A DNA stretch of 64,000 nucleotides, from positions 682,001 through 746,000 of the forward strand of contig NZ_CP036287.1 of assembly GCF_007748095.1 (NCBI RefSeq), read 5' to 3'. This DNA comes from Engelhardtia mirabilis (GTDB lineage Bacteria > Planctomycetota > UBA1135 > GCA-002686595). Under the pieces are notes generated by a model. The model did not search any database and was not told the DNA's origin. It saw only the letters and a list, made by a program, of their open reading frames with translations. Each line of letters opens with the position of its first letter. The stretch's first letter is position 1. Below are positions 43,101 through 51,733 of the stretch, in pieces. The translations under genes and the position numbers were made by a program.

Positions 43101-44387
43101 ATGAAGCAGTCCCTCTTGCTCCTCGCCAGCGGCCTTCTCGCCGCGGCTCCCGCCGCCGCCCAGGGCGGCTCCCAACCCGATATCGTCGACGCCCTGGTCG
43201 CCGACGGGAACTACACCACCCTCGTCGCCGCGGTGCAGGCCGCCGGGCTCGTGAACGACCTCAAGGGTCCCGGCCCGCTGACGGTCTTCGCGCCGGACGA
43301 CGCGGCCTTCGCCAAGGTGCCCGCCGCGCGCCTGAACGCGCTGATCGCGAACCCCGAGGCGCTCAAGGGCGTGCTGCTGTACCACGTGGTAGGCGGCGAG
43401 CTCTTGGCCGCCGACGTGTTGATGGGCGGCGACGCCACGACCCTGGCCGAGAAGGACGTGACCTTCACGGCGAACCAGGAGGCCTTCGTCAACGGCGCCA
43501 AGATCACGGCCGTCGACTGGAAGGTCGCCAACGGCGTGATCCACACCATCGACAATGTGCTCAACCCGGCCCAGGCGCCGATCGACATCTTCGATGCGGT
43601 CGCGGGCCAGCCCAACTTCACGACCCTGAAGACGGCCATTGAGGTCGCTGGCCTCAAGGATGCGCTCAAGGGCGACGGGCCCCTGACCCTCTTCGCGCCC
43701 ACCAACCGCGCCTTCGAGAAGCTCCCGGCGGGCGTGCTGCAGAGCCTCCTGGCGAACCCGACCCAGCTCGCGGACGTCCTGCTCTACCACGTGGTGGGCG
43801 GTGAGGTCCTCAGTCCCCAGGTCGTGGCCGGCGGTACGTCGCCGACGCTGCTCGCGAACGAGAACGTGATCTTCAACGGCACGCCGCTGGGCGCCTTCGT
43901 CGACGATGCGCGCATCCTCGTGGTGGACATCCCGGTGCAGAACGGCGTGATCCACGTGATCGACGCAGTGCTCACGCCGCCCTCGCCGAACCTGGTCGAG
44001 ATGCTCGTGGCCCTGCCGGACTTCGACACGCTGGTGACGGCCGTGGGGATCGCCGGCCTCGGCGACACCCTCGCGAACGGCGGGCCGTTCACCGTCTTCG
44101 CGCCGGCCGATTTCGCCTTCGACGCGGTGCGCCAGGGCTCCCTCGAGGCGCTGCTCGCCAGCCCGACCGAGCTGGCCAAGGTGCTCCAGTACCACGTGAT
44201 CGCCGGTGAGTTCTTCGCCGCCGACGTGCTCGGGCTCAACTCGGCCAGCACCCTGATCGGCCAGGACGTGACCTTCTCGGTGCAGGGACCGGACGTCTTC
44301 GTCAACGGCAACAAGATCATCGGCTTCGACGTCGTGGTCGGAAACGGCGTGATCCACTTCATCGACGGGGTGCTGTTCCCCCAGTGA
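43101..44387 (+). CDS. Secreted protein with three fasciclin (FAS1) domains
   Basis: 428 residues from ATG 43101, the codon that opens the signal peptide (KQSLLLLASGLLAAAPAAAQ). There are three FAS1 repeats of about 130 residues, each with an FxTLxxA start (NYTTLVAAVQ, NFTTLKTAIEVAG, DFDTLVTAVGIAG), the H1 motif T/L-VFAP (LTVFAPDDAAF, LTLFAPTNRAF, FTVFAPADFAF), LL(L)YHVVGGE and a closing NGVIHxID. FAS1 domains mediate adhesion to surfaces or between cells. ATG-upstream codons in the long open frame are non-conserved. A weak 6-bp hairpin at 44422-44439 may terminate it. Confidence 0.93.
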   Translation: MKQSLLLLASGLLAAAPAAAQGGSQPDIVDALVADGNYTTLVAAVQAAGLVNDLKGPGPLTVFAPDDAAFAKVPAARLNALIANPEALKGVLLYHVVGGELLAADVLMGGDATTLAEKDVTFTANQEAFVNGAKITAVDWKVANGVIHTIDNVLNPAQAPIDIFDAVAGQPNFTTLKTAIEVAGLKDALKGDGPLTLFAPTNRAFEKLPAGVLQSLLANPTQLADVLLYHVVGGEVLSPQVVAGGTSPTLLANENVIFNGTPLGAFVDDARILVVDIPVQNGVIHVIDAVLTPPSPNLVEMLVALPDFDTLVTAVGIAGLGDTLANGGPFTVFAPADFAFDAVRQGSLEALLASPTELAKVLQYHVIAGEFFAADVLGLNSASTLIGQDVTFSVQGPDVFVNGNKIIGFDVVVGNGVIHFIDGVLFPQ

Positions 44388-44542
44388 TCTGAGGCGCAGG
44401 CAGACGCCGCGCCCGGTCGTCCGGCCCTCCGCCGGGCCGCGGCCAGCGGGGATCGATGCCACCGGGGGGTGGGGTCGGTCCCCGCACCCGTTCGAGGCTC
44501 GGCGGCTGGACCTGGCGGAGGTTCGTCGGGCATCCTGCTGCG

Positions 44543-45223
44543 ATGACCGACCGACGCAGCACCGCCCGAGACCTGGCGCGCCGGGCACTCGCGCGCGGGG
44601 AGCCCCTGGCTTGGTTCGAGGAGCTCTACGCGGCGGCCGCCGTCGACGACTCGGTCGGCGTGCCGTGGACGGACCTCGAGCCCTCGCCGGAGTTGATCGC
44701 CTGGCTCGAGCGGGCGCGGCCCGAGGTGGACGGTCGCCGAGTGTGTGTGGTCGGCACCGGCTACGGCGACGACGCGAATCACTTGGCGAAGCTCGGCGCG
44801 AGCGTGGTGGCCTTCGACTGCGCGCCCACGGCCATCGCCCGCGCCGCCGAGCGCTTCCCCGACCAGGACATCGAGTGGCTCGTGGCCGAGCTGCGCCACC
44901 TGCCCGAGCGCCTGCGCCTGGGCTTCGACCTCGTGGTCGAGATCAACACGTTGCAAGTGCTGCCCCCGGACCTGCGCCCCGCTGCCGCAGCCGCCATCGC
45001 GGCGCTGGTCGCCCCCGGCGGCCGACTCTTCGTGGCCGCGCGCCTGCGCCTCCCCGGCGAGTCCGAGGGCCTGATGCCCTGGCCTCTGCTCGAACAGGAG
45101 CTCGGCGCTTTCGAAGCCGCCGGGCTGCACGCGCGCGAGCGCAGCGTCCTGATGGACGGCGAGGACCCGCCCGTGCGCCGCATCGTCGCGGAGTTCGAGC
45201 GGCCCGATCCGTCGCTCGGCTGA
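44543..45223 (+). CDS. SAM-dependent methyltransferase
   Basis: 226 residues from ATG 44543. Motif I is VCVVGTGYGDDANHLAKLGASVVAFDCAPTAI, then IEWLVAELRHLPE, FDLVVEINTLQVLPP and APGGRLFVAARL. The layout (a short N-terminal helix, PWTDLEPSPEL before motif I) resembles thiopurine/small-molecule methyltransferases. The substrate is unknown. It precedes terC and the peroxiredoxin gene on the same strand with 86- and 39-nt gaps. Confidence 0.82.
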   Translation: MTDRRSTARDLARRALARGEPLAWFEELYAAAAVDDSVGVPWTDLEPSPELIAWLERARPEVDGRRVCVVGTGYGDDANHLAKLGASVVAFDCAPTAIARAAERFPDQDIEWLVAELRHLPERLRLGFDLVVEINTLQVLPPDLRPAAAAAIAALVAPGGRLFVAARLRLPGESEGLMPWPLLEQELGAFEAAGLHARERSVLMDGEDPPVRRIVAEFERPDPSLG

Positions 45224-45309
45224 TCCGCGCCGGGCGCGGATGCGTCGGGCGTTTGGCATCATGCCGCGCCCGCGAGTCCGTCGCGGCGAACCCCGAGAGC
45301 GAGCGCCCC

Positions 45310-46029
45310 ATGGAGATTTGGCTGGAACCCGCGAGCTGGATTGCGCTCGCCACCTTGACGGCGGTCGAGATCGTGCTCGGCATCGACAACGTGGTGTTCA
45401 TCGCGATCCTGGCCGACCGGCTGCCGGAGGGCGAGCGGGACAAGGCGCGCAAGCTCGGGCTTCTGGCGGCGATGGTCACGCGCATCGCGCTGCTCCTGTC
45501 GATCTCCTGGCTGGTGCAGCTCACGGCTCCGCTGTTCGGCGTCTTCGGCCACGACTTCTCTGGTCGCGACCTGATCCTGCTCCTGGGCGGCCTGTTCTTG
45601 ATGGGCAAGGCGACCCTGGAGTTGCACCACATGACCGTCGACGGCGGTCAGGCTGCGCCCGAGGTGAAGGTGGCGACCATGACCGGGGTGATCACCCAGA
45701 TCCTGGCCCTGGACGTGGTCTTCTCCCTGGATTCGGTGATCACGGCCGTGGGGCTGGCCGACCACGTGATCATCATGGTCCTGGCCGTCGTGATCAGCGT
45801 GGGGGTGATGATCGTCTCAGCCGGGGCGATCAGCTCCTTCCTCAAGCAACAACCGACCTTCAAGACCCTGGCGCTCAGCTTCCTGTTGATGATCGGCACC
45901 CTGCTGGTGGCCGACGGCTTCGGGCTGCACGTGCCCAAGGGCTACGTCTACTTCGCCATGGCCTTCTCGGCCTTCGTGGAGTTCATGAACTACCGACTGC
46001 GGCGCAAGCGTGGCACGGCCACGGGCTGA
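45310..46029 (+). CDS. TerC-family integral membrane protein
   Basis: 239 residues from ATG 45310. Seven to eight hydrophobic helices. The acidic-in-membrane motifs of the family are intact: EIVLGIDNVVFIAILADRLP near the N-terminus and ALDVVFSLDSVITAVG in the second half, which provide the metal-binding Asp residues. TerC-type proteins are implicated in Mn or Ca export and metalation of exported proteins, and in tellurite resistance; only the family is certain here. The C-terminal AFSAFVEFMNYRLRRKRG is typical. Confidence 0.9.
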   Translation: MEIWLEPASWIALATLTAVEIVLGIDNVVFIAILADRLPEGERDKARKLGLLAAMVTRIALLLSISWLVQLTAPLFGVFGHDFSGRDLILLLGGLFLMGKATLELHHMTVDGGQAAPEVKVATMTGVITQILALDVVFSLDSVITAVGLADHVIIMVLAVVISVGVMIVSAGAISSFLKQQPTFKTLALSFLLMIGTLLVADGFGLHVPKGYVYFAMAFSAFVEFMNYRLRRKRGTATG

Positions 46030-46068
46030 CCGTTTGGCTGCGTCCGAAACACCTTTCAGAGCGAGACC

Positions 46069-46698
46069 ATGAGTATTCGACTCGGCGACAACGCCCCCGA
46101 CTTCACCGCCGACAGCACCGCGGGCGAGATCCACTTCCACGACTACATCAACGGCTCCTGGGCGGTGCTGTTCTCGCACCCCAAGGACTACACCCCGGTC
46201 TGCACCACCGAGCTGGGTCGCGTCGCGGCACTGAAGAGTGAGTGGGACAAGCGCGGCGTGAAGGTGCTGGGCCTGTCGGTGGACCCGATCGAGGACCACC
46301 GCGGCTGGGCCGGCGACATCGAGGAGACCCAGGGCACGGCCCTGAACTTCCCGCTCTTGGCCGACCCCACCCGCGAGGTGGCTCAGCTCTACGACATGAT
46401 CCACCCCAACGAGCTCGAGACGCTGACCGTGCGCTCGGTGTTCGTGATCGGGCCGGACAAGAAGGTCAAGCTGACGATCACCTACCCCGCCAGCGTCGGT
46501 CGCAACTTCGACGAGCTGTTGCGCGTGATCGACTCGCTGCAGCTCAGTGCCAAGCACCAAGTGGCGACGCCCGTGGACTGGAAGCCCGGCGGCGACGTGA
46601 TCATCTCGCCGGCGGTCTCGGACGAGGACGCGAAGAAGCGCTTCCCCGGCTACAAGACGGTCAAGCCCTACCTGCGCGTCACGAAGCAGCCGAGCTGA
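46069..46698 (+). CDS. 1-Cys peroxiredoxin (Prx6 group)
   Basis: 209 residues from ATG 46069. The peroxidatic cysteine is C45 in DYTPVCTTELG, and there is no other Cys in the protein, so it is a true 1-Cys enzyme. The Prx6 signature RSVFVIGPDKKVKLTITYPASVGRN and the long C-terminal domain ending WKPGGDVIISP...KRFPGYKTVKPYLRV are present. It reduces hydroperoxides using an external thiol. It follows terC by 39 nt. A stem-loop lies at 46725-46758. Confidence 0.95.
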   Translation: MSIRLGDNAPDFTADSTAGEIHFHDYINGSWAVLFSHPKDYTPVCTTELGRVAALKSEWDKRGVKVLGLSVDPIEDHRGWAGDIEETQGTALNFPLLADPTREVAQLYDMIHPNELETLTVRSVFVIGPDKKVKLTITYPASVGRNFDELLRVIDSLQLSAKHQVATPVDWKPGGDVIISPAVSDEDAKKRFPGYKTVKPYLRVTKQPS

Positions 46699-46724
46699 GA
46701 GCTAGACGGTAGCGAGAGGGAGCA

Positions 46725-46758
46725 ATACGGTTCCGCATCGAAGGGTGCGGCACCGTAT
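46725..46758 (+). terminator. Stem-loop after the peroxiredoxin gene
   Basis: ATACGGTTCCGCA (46725-46737) pairs with TGCGGCACCGTAT (46746-46758) over 13 positions with one mismatch around an 8-nt loop, 26 nt after the stop. The right arm is the first unit of the 14-nt tandem repeat. Confidence 0.5.
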
Positions 46759-46806
46759 AGCCAGCACCGCATGGCCAGCACCGCATGGCCAGCACCGTAT
46801 CGCTAG
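46751..46806. repeat. 14-nt tandem repeat, four copies
   Basis: Units CACCGTATAGCCAG, CACCGCATGGCCAG (twice) and CACCGTATCGCTAG follow each other exactly from 46751. The last unit ends in CTAG, which is also the left boundary of the inverted-repeat element at 46803. Confidence 0.85.
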
Positions 46807-46967
46807 TGTCCTGGATCGGAATTCGGCGTCACTGCCCGGAGGTCCGATCGATGCTGGCTAGGCGCGCCGACGACGCGTATCCGCTGCGATACTCGGAGGA
46901 GGCGCAACGACGCCAGCGGCGATCGGAGCCCGGGAAGTGACGCCGAATTTCTGATCCAGGACACTAG
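46803..46967. mobile_element. MITE-like inverted-repeat element ending in TAGTGTCCTGGATC
   Basis: The left end (46803-46833) and right end (46936-46967) are inverted repeats over 31/32 nt with one mismatch and one indel. Weaker pairing (CCCGG, TCCGATCG, GCTGG) continues inwards, so the 165-bp unit could fold into a long hairpin. Both ends are bounded by CTAG, which may be a 4-bp target duplication. No transposase is encoded. The terminal TAG at the right end is the stop codon of the minus-strand gene at 46964-47752. Solo ends of the same sequence occur at 3454-3465 and 59747-59759. Confidence 0.7.
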
Positions 46968-47752
46968 GCCCCGCGCTGCGGCCCCGGAAAGAACGCGTTG
47001 ACCCGCTTCACGTAGTCCGCGTACTTCGGCCGCCGCTCGCCGATGTCCTTCTCGAGCAGGGCGACGCCCGAGACCTTCAGGAGCAGGAGCGTCATGAACA
47101 GCGCTCCATAGGCGCTCGCCAGGGCCCAGCCACTTGCGTCCGCGGCGACCAGGTAGACGCCCCACCAGATGCAGAAGTTGCCGAAGTAGTTCGGGTGGCG
47201 GGTCTGGCCCCAAAGGCCCGTGTCGAGCACCTTGCCCTTGGAGTCCGGGTCGGTCTTGAAGCGCGCGAGCTGCCAGTCGCCGACCGCTTCGTAGAACATG
47301 CCCACGGCCCACAGGCCGACGCCCAGCCAGGCGACGATCCCGGGTGCGCCGCCGTGGGCCAGCGCCGCGAACAGCGGCGCGGCGACGATCCAGGCCAGGC
47401 CCGCTTGGAGCCAGAAGACGATCCACAGGCTCGACAAGCGGAAGGACGCCCCGCGCTTGCTCCGCATCTGCGCGTAGCGCGCGTCCTCGTCCTCGTGCTG
47501 GAACCAGCGCCAGGTCAGGTACGAGCCCAGGCGCGCAGCCCAGGCGCCGACCAGGCCCAGGGCCAGCCAACCCCGCGCGCCCACGGGGCCCTCGGCGGCC
47601 GCGGCGTAGACCCCGCCCAACAGGACGAAGGCCGGCGCCCAGAAGGGGTCGACCAGGCTCACGTCGTCGACCCTCCGGCTGAGGAGCCACAACAGGGTCA
47701 TGGCGCCCACCAGGGCGGCGAGGGCGATCAGGGCCGGGCCGAGTTCGAACAT
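46964..47752 (-). CDS. DUF1295/steroid 5-alpha-reductase-like membrane protein
   Basis: 262 residues with about six hydrophobic segments. The family is shown by DVSLVDPFWAPAFV near the N-terminus, ARLGSYLTWRWFQHEDEDARYAQMR, and the C-terminal GLWGQTRHPNYFGNFCIWWGVYLVA...LLEKDIGERRPKYADYVKRVNAF. The RHPNY motif resembles the SAM- or NADPH-binding loop shared with isoprenylcysteine methyltransferases and steroid reductases. Its stop codon is donated by the inverted-repeat element. Confidence 0.85.
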   Translation of the reverse strand: MFELGPALIALAALVGAMTLLWLLSRRVDDVSLVDPFWAPAFVLLGGVYAAAAEGPVGARGWLALGLVGAWAARLGSYLTWRWFQHEDEDARYAQMRSKRGASFRLSSLWIVFWLQAGLAWIVAAPLFAALAHGGAPGIVAWLGVGLWAVGMFYEAVGDWQLARFKTDPDSKGKVLDTGLWGQTRHPNYFGNFCIWWGVYLVAADASGWALASAYGALFMTLLLLKVSGVALLEKDIGERRPKYADYVKRVNAFFPGPQRGA

Positions 47753-47849
47753 GGCAGGGGGAGTTCGACGCGGAGCGACGGGCGGATGCGTTCCAGGGCA
47801 GGTCGACCCGGGAGGTGACGGGTCTCGGTCGACGCTCTAGAGTTTGGCC

Positions 47850-48626
47850 ATGGGTCAGCACAAGGACGAAGCACTCCTGGAAGTCGACCGGGGCCCCGCC
47901 AAGCGCGCGGCCCTGTGGGTCGCCCACACCGTCCTGCACGGCCTGGAGCGCGTCATCGCGGCCTTCTCGAAGGTCGACACCTCGCCCTTCATCGACCCCG
48001 CGCCCTTCACCTGGGAGCCGGGGGTCAGCGGCGGCTGGCCGGCGATCCGGGCCGAGCTGGACACCCTGCTCGAGCGCCGCGACGAGCTGCCGAACTTCCA
48101 GGAGATCTCGCCGGACCAGGAGTTGATCACCCAGGACGACGACTGGAAGACGTTCTTCTTCTGCGCCTACGGGATGGTCGCCCAGAAGAACTGCGAGCTC
48201 TGCCCCCAGACCTGGGCCCTGATCAAGGACGTCCCCGGCCTCAAGCTGGCCATGTTCTCGATCCTGTCGCCCGGCAAGCACATCCCCGCCCACCGCGGGC
48301 CCTTCAAGGGGGTCGTGCGCTACCACTTGCCGCTGATCGTGCCCGAGCCGGCCGAGGGCTGCCGCATCAAAGTCGGCGGCGAGACCCACGTCTGGCGCGA
48401 GCGCGAGGGAGTCTTCTTCGACGATTCCTACGTGCACGAGGTCTGGAACGAGACCGACGGCCTGCGCGCCGTGCTGTTCCTCGACATCGAACGGCCGGTG
48501 GGCTTCCCGGCCTCGCTGCTCAACTCGGCCATCATCAAGGCGATCACCCTCTCGCCCCTGGTGCGCGACGTGAAGCGCAATCAGGAGCAGTGGGAGCAGC
48601 GCTTCGAGGCGGGGGCGCGGGCCTAG
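47850..48626 (+). CDS. Aspartyl/asparaginyl beta-hydroxylase-family dioxygenase
   Basis: 258 residues from ATG 47850 (a TTG two codons earlier is less likely). The iron/2OG core: ILSPGKHIPAHRGPFKGVVRYHLPLIVP supplies the first His and the Arg, and FFDDSYVHEVWNETDGLRAVLFLDIERP supplies the second His and the cosubstrate Arg. This matches the AspH/LpxO fold, whose members hydroxylate peptides or lipid A acyl chains. It might act on a lipid, given the membrane-peripheral N-terminal helix (AALWVAHTVLHGLERVIAAF). The stop overlaps the convergent epimerase stop by 4 nt. Confidence 0.87.
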   Translation: MGQHKDEALLEVDRGPAKRAALWVAHTVLHGLERVIAAFSKVDTSPFIDPAPFTWEPGVSGGWPAIRAELDTLLERRDELPNFQEISPDQELITQDDDWKTFFFCAYGMVAQKNCELCPQTWALIKDVPGLKLAMFSILSPGKHIPAHRGPFKGVVRYHLPLIVPEPAEGCRIKVGGETHVWREREGVFFDDSYVHEVWNETDGLRAVLFLDIERPVGFPASLLNSAIIKAITLSPLVRDVKRNQEQWEQRFEAGARA

Positions 48627-49876
48627 CCCTCATCCTCTTCCGCCGACCCGGATCCCGCGGACTCGGGTTCCGCGGACTCGGGTTCCGCCGCCGTCCGCTC
48701 CGGCACCTCGCCCGCGTCGATCTTGGCGAGCGCCGCGGCCTCCATCTCGCGGCTCATGGCGCGGCGTAGCTGGCGGTCGGCGGGCTGCTCGTCCCACCAG
48801 GCCAGGGTGTCGCGCACGGTGTCCGCGAGGGGGCGGCTGACGAGCCCGGCAGCGGCGGCCTTGCGGATGTCGATCGTGCCCATACCGGTCGACTCGCCCC
48901 CCGCGGGCATCCACACGGGCAGGTGCATCCAGGGGTAGAGCTCGAGTCGCTCCAGGGTGTCCGCGTCGACCCAACGCAGGCGCGCGTCGCTGGTGGTCGC
49001 CGCGCGGCAGCCGTAGACCAAGCCGGCGATGGTCTCGCCGTAGACCGGACCGGTGGCGTTGTAGACGCCCATGTGGTCCCGCTCCAGGCAGTCCAGGGTG
49101 AACGCCGCCAGGTCGCGCACGTCGATGTACTGCACCGGATCGTCCAGCTCACCGGGGGCGATGACCTCGCCACCCTCGCGCACGCGCACGGGCCAGTAGG
49201 TGAAGCGATCGGTGGGATCGAGCGGCCCGACGATCAGGCCCGGCCGGATGTTCGCGACGCGCCCGGGCATCAGCTCCTCGGCCTTCTCCTCGCACAGGGC
49301 CTTGAGCGGGCCGTAGGTCTCGTTGGAGAGCTGCGCGCTCTCCGGGTCGTCCAGACGCCCCACGGGTGCGGTCTCGTCCTGGTTGTCCGTGGCGAAGTCC
49401 GCGTAGACCGAGATGGTCGAGATCAGGGCGTAGCGCTCGATCCGGTCGCGCAGGAGCTCGATCGCGTCGGCGGTGCGCGCCGGCACGTAGCTGGTGGTGT
49501 CGACCACGTAATCCCACGTGCGCTCGCCCGCCAGAGCCGTCAACCCGTCCCCCCGGGTGGGGTTGCGATCCCCGACGAGCTTCTCGAGTTCCGGGAACAG
49601 ATGCGCGTTGGTCTGCCCGCGATTGAACAGCGTCACCGTCCATCCGCGCGCGAGGGCCGCCTCGACCACGTGCGGTCCGAGGAACCCGGTGCCGCCGAGA
49701 ATCAGCAGGGTCTTGCCGCCGTCGCCCTCGCCAGTAGCGGCGGACTTCCCCGGCACGGCTTCGGACTGGGCAGCCGCACGCGCTGCCGGCAGGCCCAAGG
49801 TCGCGAGGGCCGCGCTCGCACCGGCGAGGAGTTGACGACGATGGATCGAATGGCTGGAGCAGTGGGGGTGGCTCAT
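48623..49876 (-). CDS. Tat-exported NAD-dependent epimerase/dehydratase-like protein
   Basis: 417 residues from ATG 49876. A Tat signal (HRRQLLAGASAALATLGLPAARAAAQ) precedes a Rossmann SDR-extended domain: LLILGGTGFLGPHVVEAAL, TISVYADF, and the YxxxK pair in NETYGPLKALC. Export of a folded, cofactor-loaded SDR is just what Tat permits, and such proteins are known in planctomycetes. The substrate is unknown. The C-terminal tail is a run of near-identical 15-nt repeats encoding (EPESA)n and may be disordered. Confidence 0.85.
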   Translation of the reverse strand: MSHPHCSSHSIHRRQLLAGASAALATLGLPAARAAAQSEAVPGKSAATGEGDGGKTLLILGGTGFLGPHVVEAALARGWTVTLFNRGQTNAHLFPELEKLVGDRNPTRGDGLTALAGERTWDYVVDTTSYVPARTADAIELLRDRIERYALISTISVYADFATDNQDETAPVGRLDDPESAQLSNETYGPLKALCEEKAEELMPGRVANIRPGLIVGPLDPTDRFTYWPVRVREGGEVIAPGELDDPVQYIDVRDLAAFTLDCLERDHMGVYNATGPVYGETIAGLVYGCRAATTSDARLRWVDADTLERLELYPWMHLPVWMPAGGESTGMGTIDIRKAAAAGLVSRPLADTVRDTLAWWDEQPADRQLRRAMSREMEAAALAKIDAGEVPERTAAEPESAEPESAGSGSAEEDEG

Positions 49877-50103
49877 CGGCGATCTCGCGGCCTGGGGGTG
49901 GCGGGACGGTTCAGGGTCGAAGCGGCGTGCGTTACAACTGTTTGGATGATCGAGTCGCAATAGCGACCGGCACCGCCGCATGGTGGCCGCGCGCCGATCT
50001 GCGAGAGACCGGGCGCGCTCGACGGCCCTACTTCGCAAGATGGCGTCGCCGATTCCCACCTCCCCGCGGAAACCATCGCCAAAGCGCCTCCCGTCCCGCG
50101 CCC

Positions 50104-51555
50104 ATGACGCCGCCCTCCAACGCCACGGGTGCCGACGCCGAGCCCGACCGCGCCCCGCGCGGCCTCTTGGGCCTCTTCGGCGTCGACCGTTCCGACGGCC
50201 CCCTGCTCCTGGGCCTGGCGTCCATGCACTTCCTGGTGTTGTGCGCCTACTACGCCGCGCGACCCCTGCGCGACGAGGTCGGCGCCAACATCGCCTCGGA
50301 GCTGGGCAACCTGTGGACGGCGGTCTTCTTCGTCAACCTCGTGCTCTCGCCCCTCTACGCGGCTTTCGCGCGGGCCGAGACCCGTCGGCGGCTGATGGGC
50401 GGGGTGTTCCTGTTCTTCGCGCTGTGCGCGGTGCTCTTCTCCGCGGGTCTGGGCGGGCTACGCCTGGGCGACTTCGGTCCCACCGGGCTCGAGGGCAGCG
50501 GGCGCCTGTGGCTCGAGCGCGTGTTCTACGTCTGGCTCAGCGTGTTCGTGATGCTGGTGGTGAGCTCCTTCTGGAGCTACGCCTCCGACCTGTGCGACCT
50601 CAAGCGCGCCAAGCGGCTCTACGGCGTCGTGGCGGCGGCGGGCACGGTGGGGGGCATCGTCGGCGCGCGCCTGACCGGCGAGCTGTCGTCGATGGGCATC
50701 GGCCCGGGCCGCATCCTGTTGATCGTCGCGGGCCTGCTGGTCGCCGCGAGCTTCAACGTGGGCGTCGTCGAGCGCCGCGCCGAGCGGGATGCCACGGGTC
50801 CCGCGAACTCGCGCGAAGCCATCGGCGGCACCATCTGGTCCGGCTTCCAGGCGGTGGTTCGTTCGCGCTACATGCTCGCGATCGTCGGGTTCATCCTCCT
50901 GATGACCCTCTCGTCGACGATCTTCTATTACATCCAGTCCAACCTGGTGCGCGAGGTGATCGCCGATCGCGGCGAGCGGCGCGCCTACCTGGCCTCCCTG
51001 GACGAGATCACCAACTGGATCACCCTGGTGGGTCAGCTCGGTGTCGTGGGCTGGATGATGAAGCGCCTCGGGGTTGGGCTGACCCTGGCCGGCCTGCCGC
51101 TCGTGGCGCTTCTGGGGATGATCGCGGTGGGGTTCGCGTTCGCGGAAGGCGGCCCCCTGATGGCCCTCGCGTCGGCGTTCGTCCACTTCATCCAGTCGAT
51201 TCTGGGGGGCGAAGTGATCGGGGATTGGCGCTCCGACGCGACCCTGCTGACGATCCTCTCTGTGGTCCTCGTGGCCCAGCGGGCGGCGCGCTACGCCTTC
51301 GCGCGACCGTCGCGCGAGACCCTCTACACGCTCGTCTCGCGCGACGAGCGCTTCAAGTCGAAGAACTTCATCGACACCGTGGTCTATCGCGGTGGCGACG
51401 TGACCTTCGGTCGGACCTTCACCTGGCTCAGCGTCGGCCTGGGCTACTCGGTGGGAGCGATCGCGCTGATGGCGGCGCCGATCATGGTCCTGTGGATCGG
51501 GCTGTCGATCTGGCTGGGCGCCCTCGCCGGGCGGCGCTCGCCGGCTGGCGACTAG
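50104..51555 (+). CDS. MFS-type transporter related to NTP/NDP exchangers
   Basis: 483 residues from ATG 50104; about twelve hydrophobic helices. Diagnostic segments are YYAARPLRDEVGANIASELGNLWTAVFF in helix 1-2, SSFWSYASDLCDLKRAKRLYGVVAAAGTVGGIVGA, and the C-terminal RPSRETLYTLVSRDERFKSKNFIDTVVYRGGD. These match the bacterial relatives of ADP/ATP translocases found widely in free-living bacteria, where the substrate is not established. The 227 nt before it, shared with the divergent epimerase gene, carries no clear promoter that I can see. Confidence 0.85.
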   Translation: MTPPSNATGADAEPDRAPRGLLGLFGVDRSDGPLLLGLASMHFLVLCAYYAARPLRDEVGANIASELGNLWTAVFFVNLVLSPLYAAFARAETRRRLMGGVFLFFALCAVLFSAGLGGLRLGDFGPTGLEGSGRLWLERVFYVWLSVFVMLVVSSFWSYASDLCDLKRAKRLYGVVAAAGTVGGIVGARLTGELSSMGIGPGRILLIVAGLLVAASFNVGVVERRAERDATGPANSREAIGGTIWSGFQAVVRSRYMLAIVGFILLMTLSSTIFYYIQSNLVREVIADRGERRAYLASLDEITNWITLVGQLGVVGWMMKRLGVGLTLAGLPLVALLGMIAVGFAFAEGGPLMALASAFVHFIQSILGGEVIGDWRSDATLLTILSVVLVAQRAARYAFARPSRETLYTLVSRDERFKSKNFIDTVVYRGGDVTFGRTFTWLSVGLGYSVGAIALMAAPIMVLWIGLSIWLGALAGRRSPAGD

Positions 51556-51733
51556 TCGAGACGTGTGGCGCGGGCGGCTGCGGAGCTCTCGGCCGGGCGC
51601 GCGGGATCGAGGATTCGACCGAATCAGGCAACCGCAGCGGAAGGCCGCGACGGTACCGCTCCATGGGGCACCTCGGTTCCAGCGGTCGGAAGCCGATCCA
51701 ACCCGGACCCCTTCATCCCCCTGGTCGAGGCCT

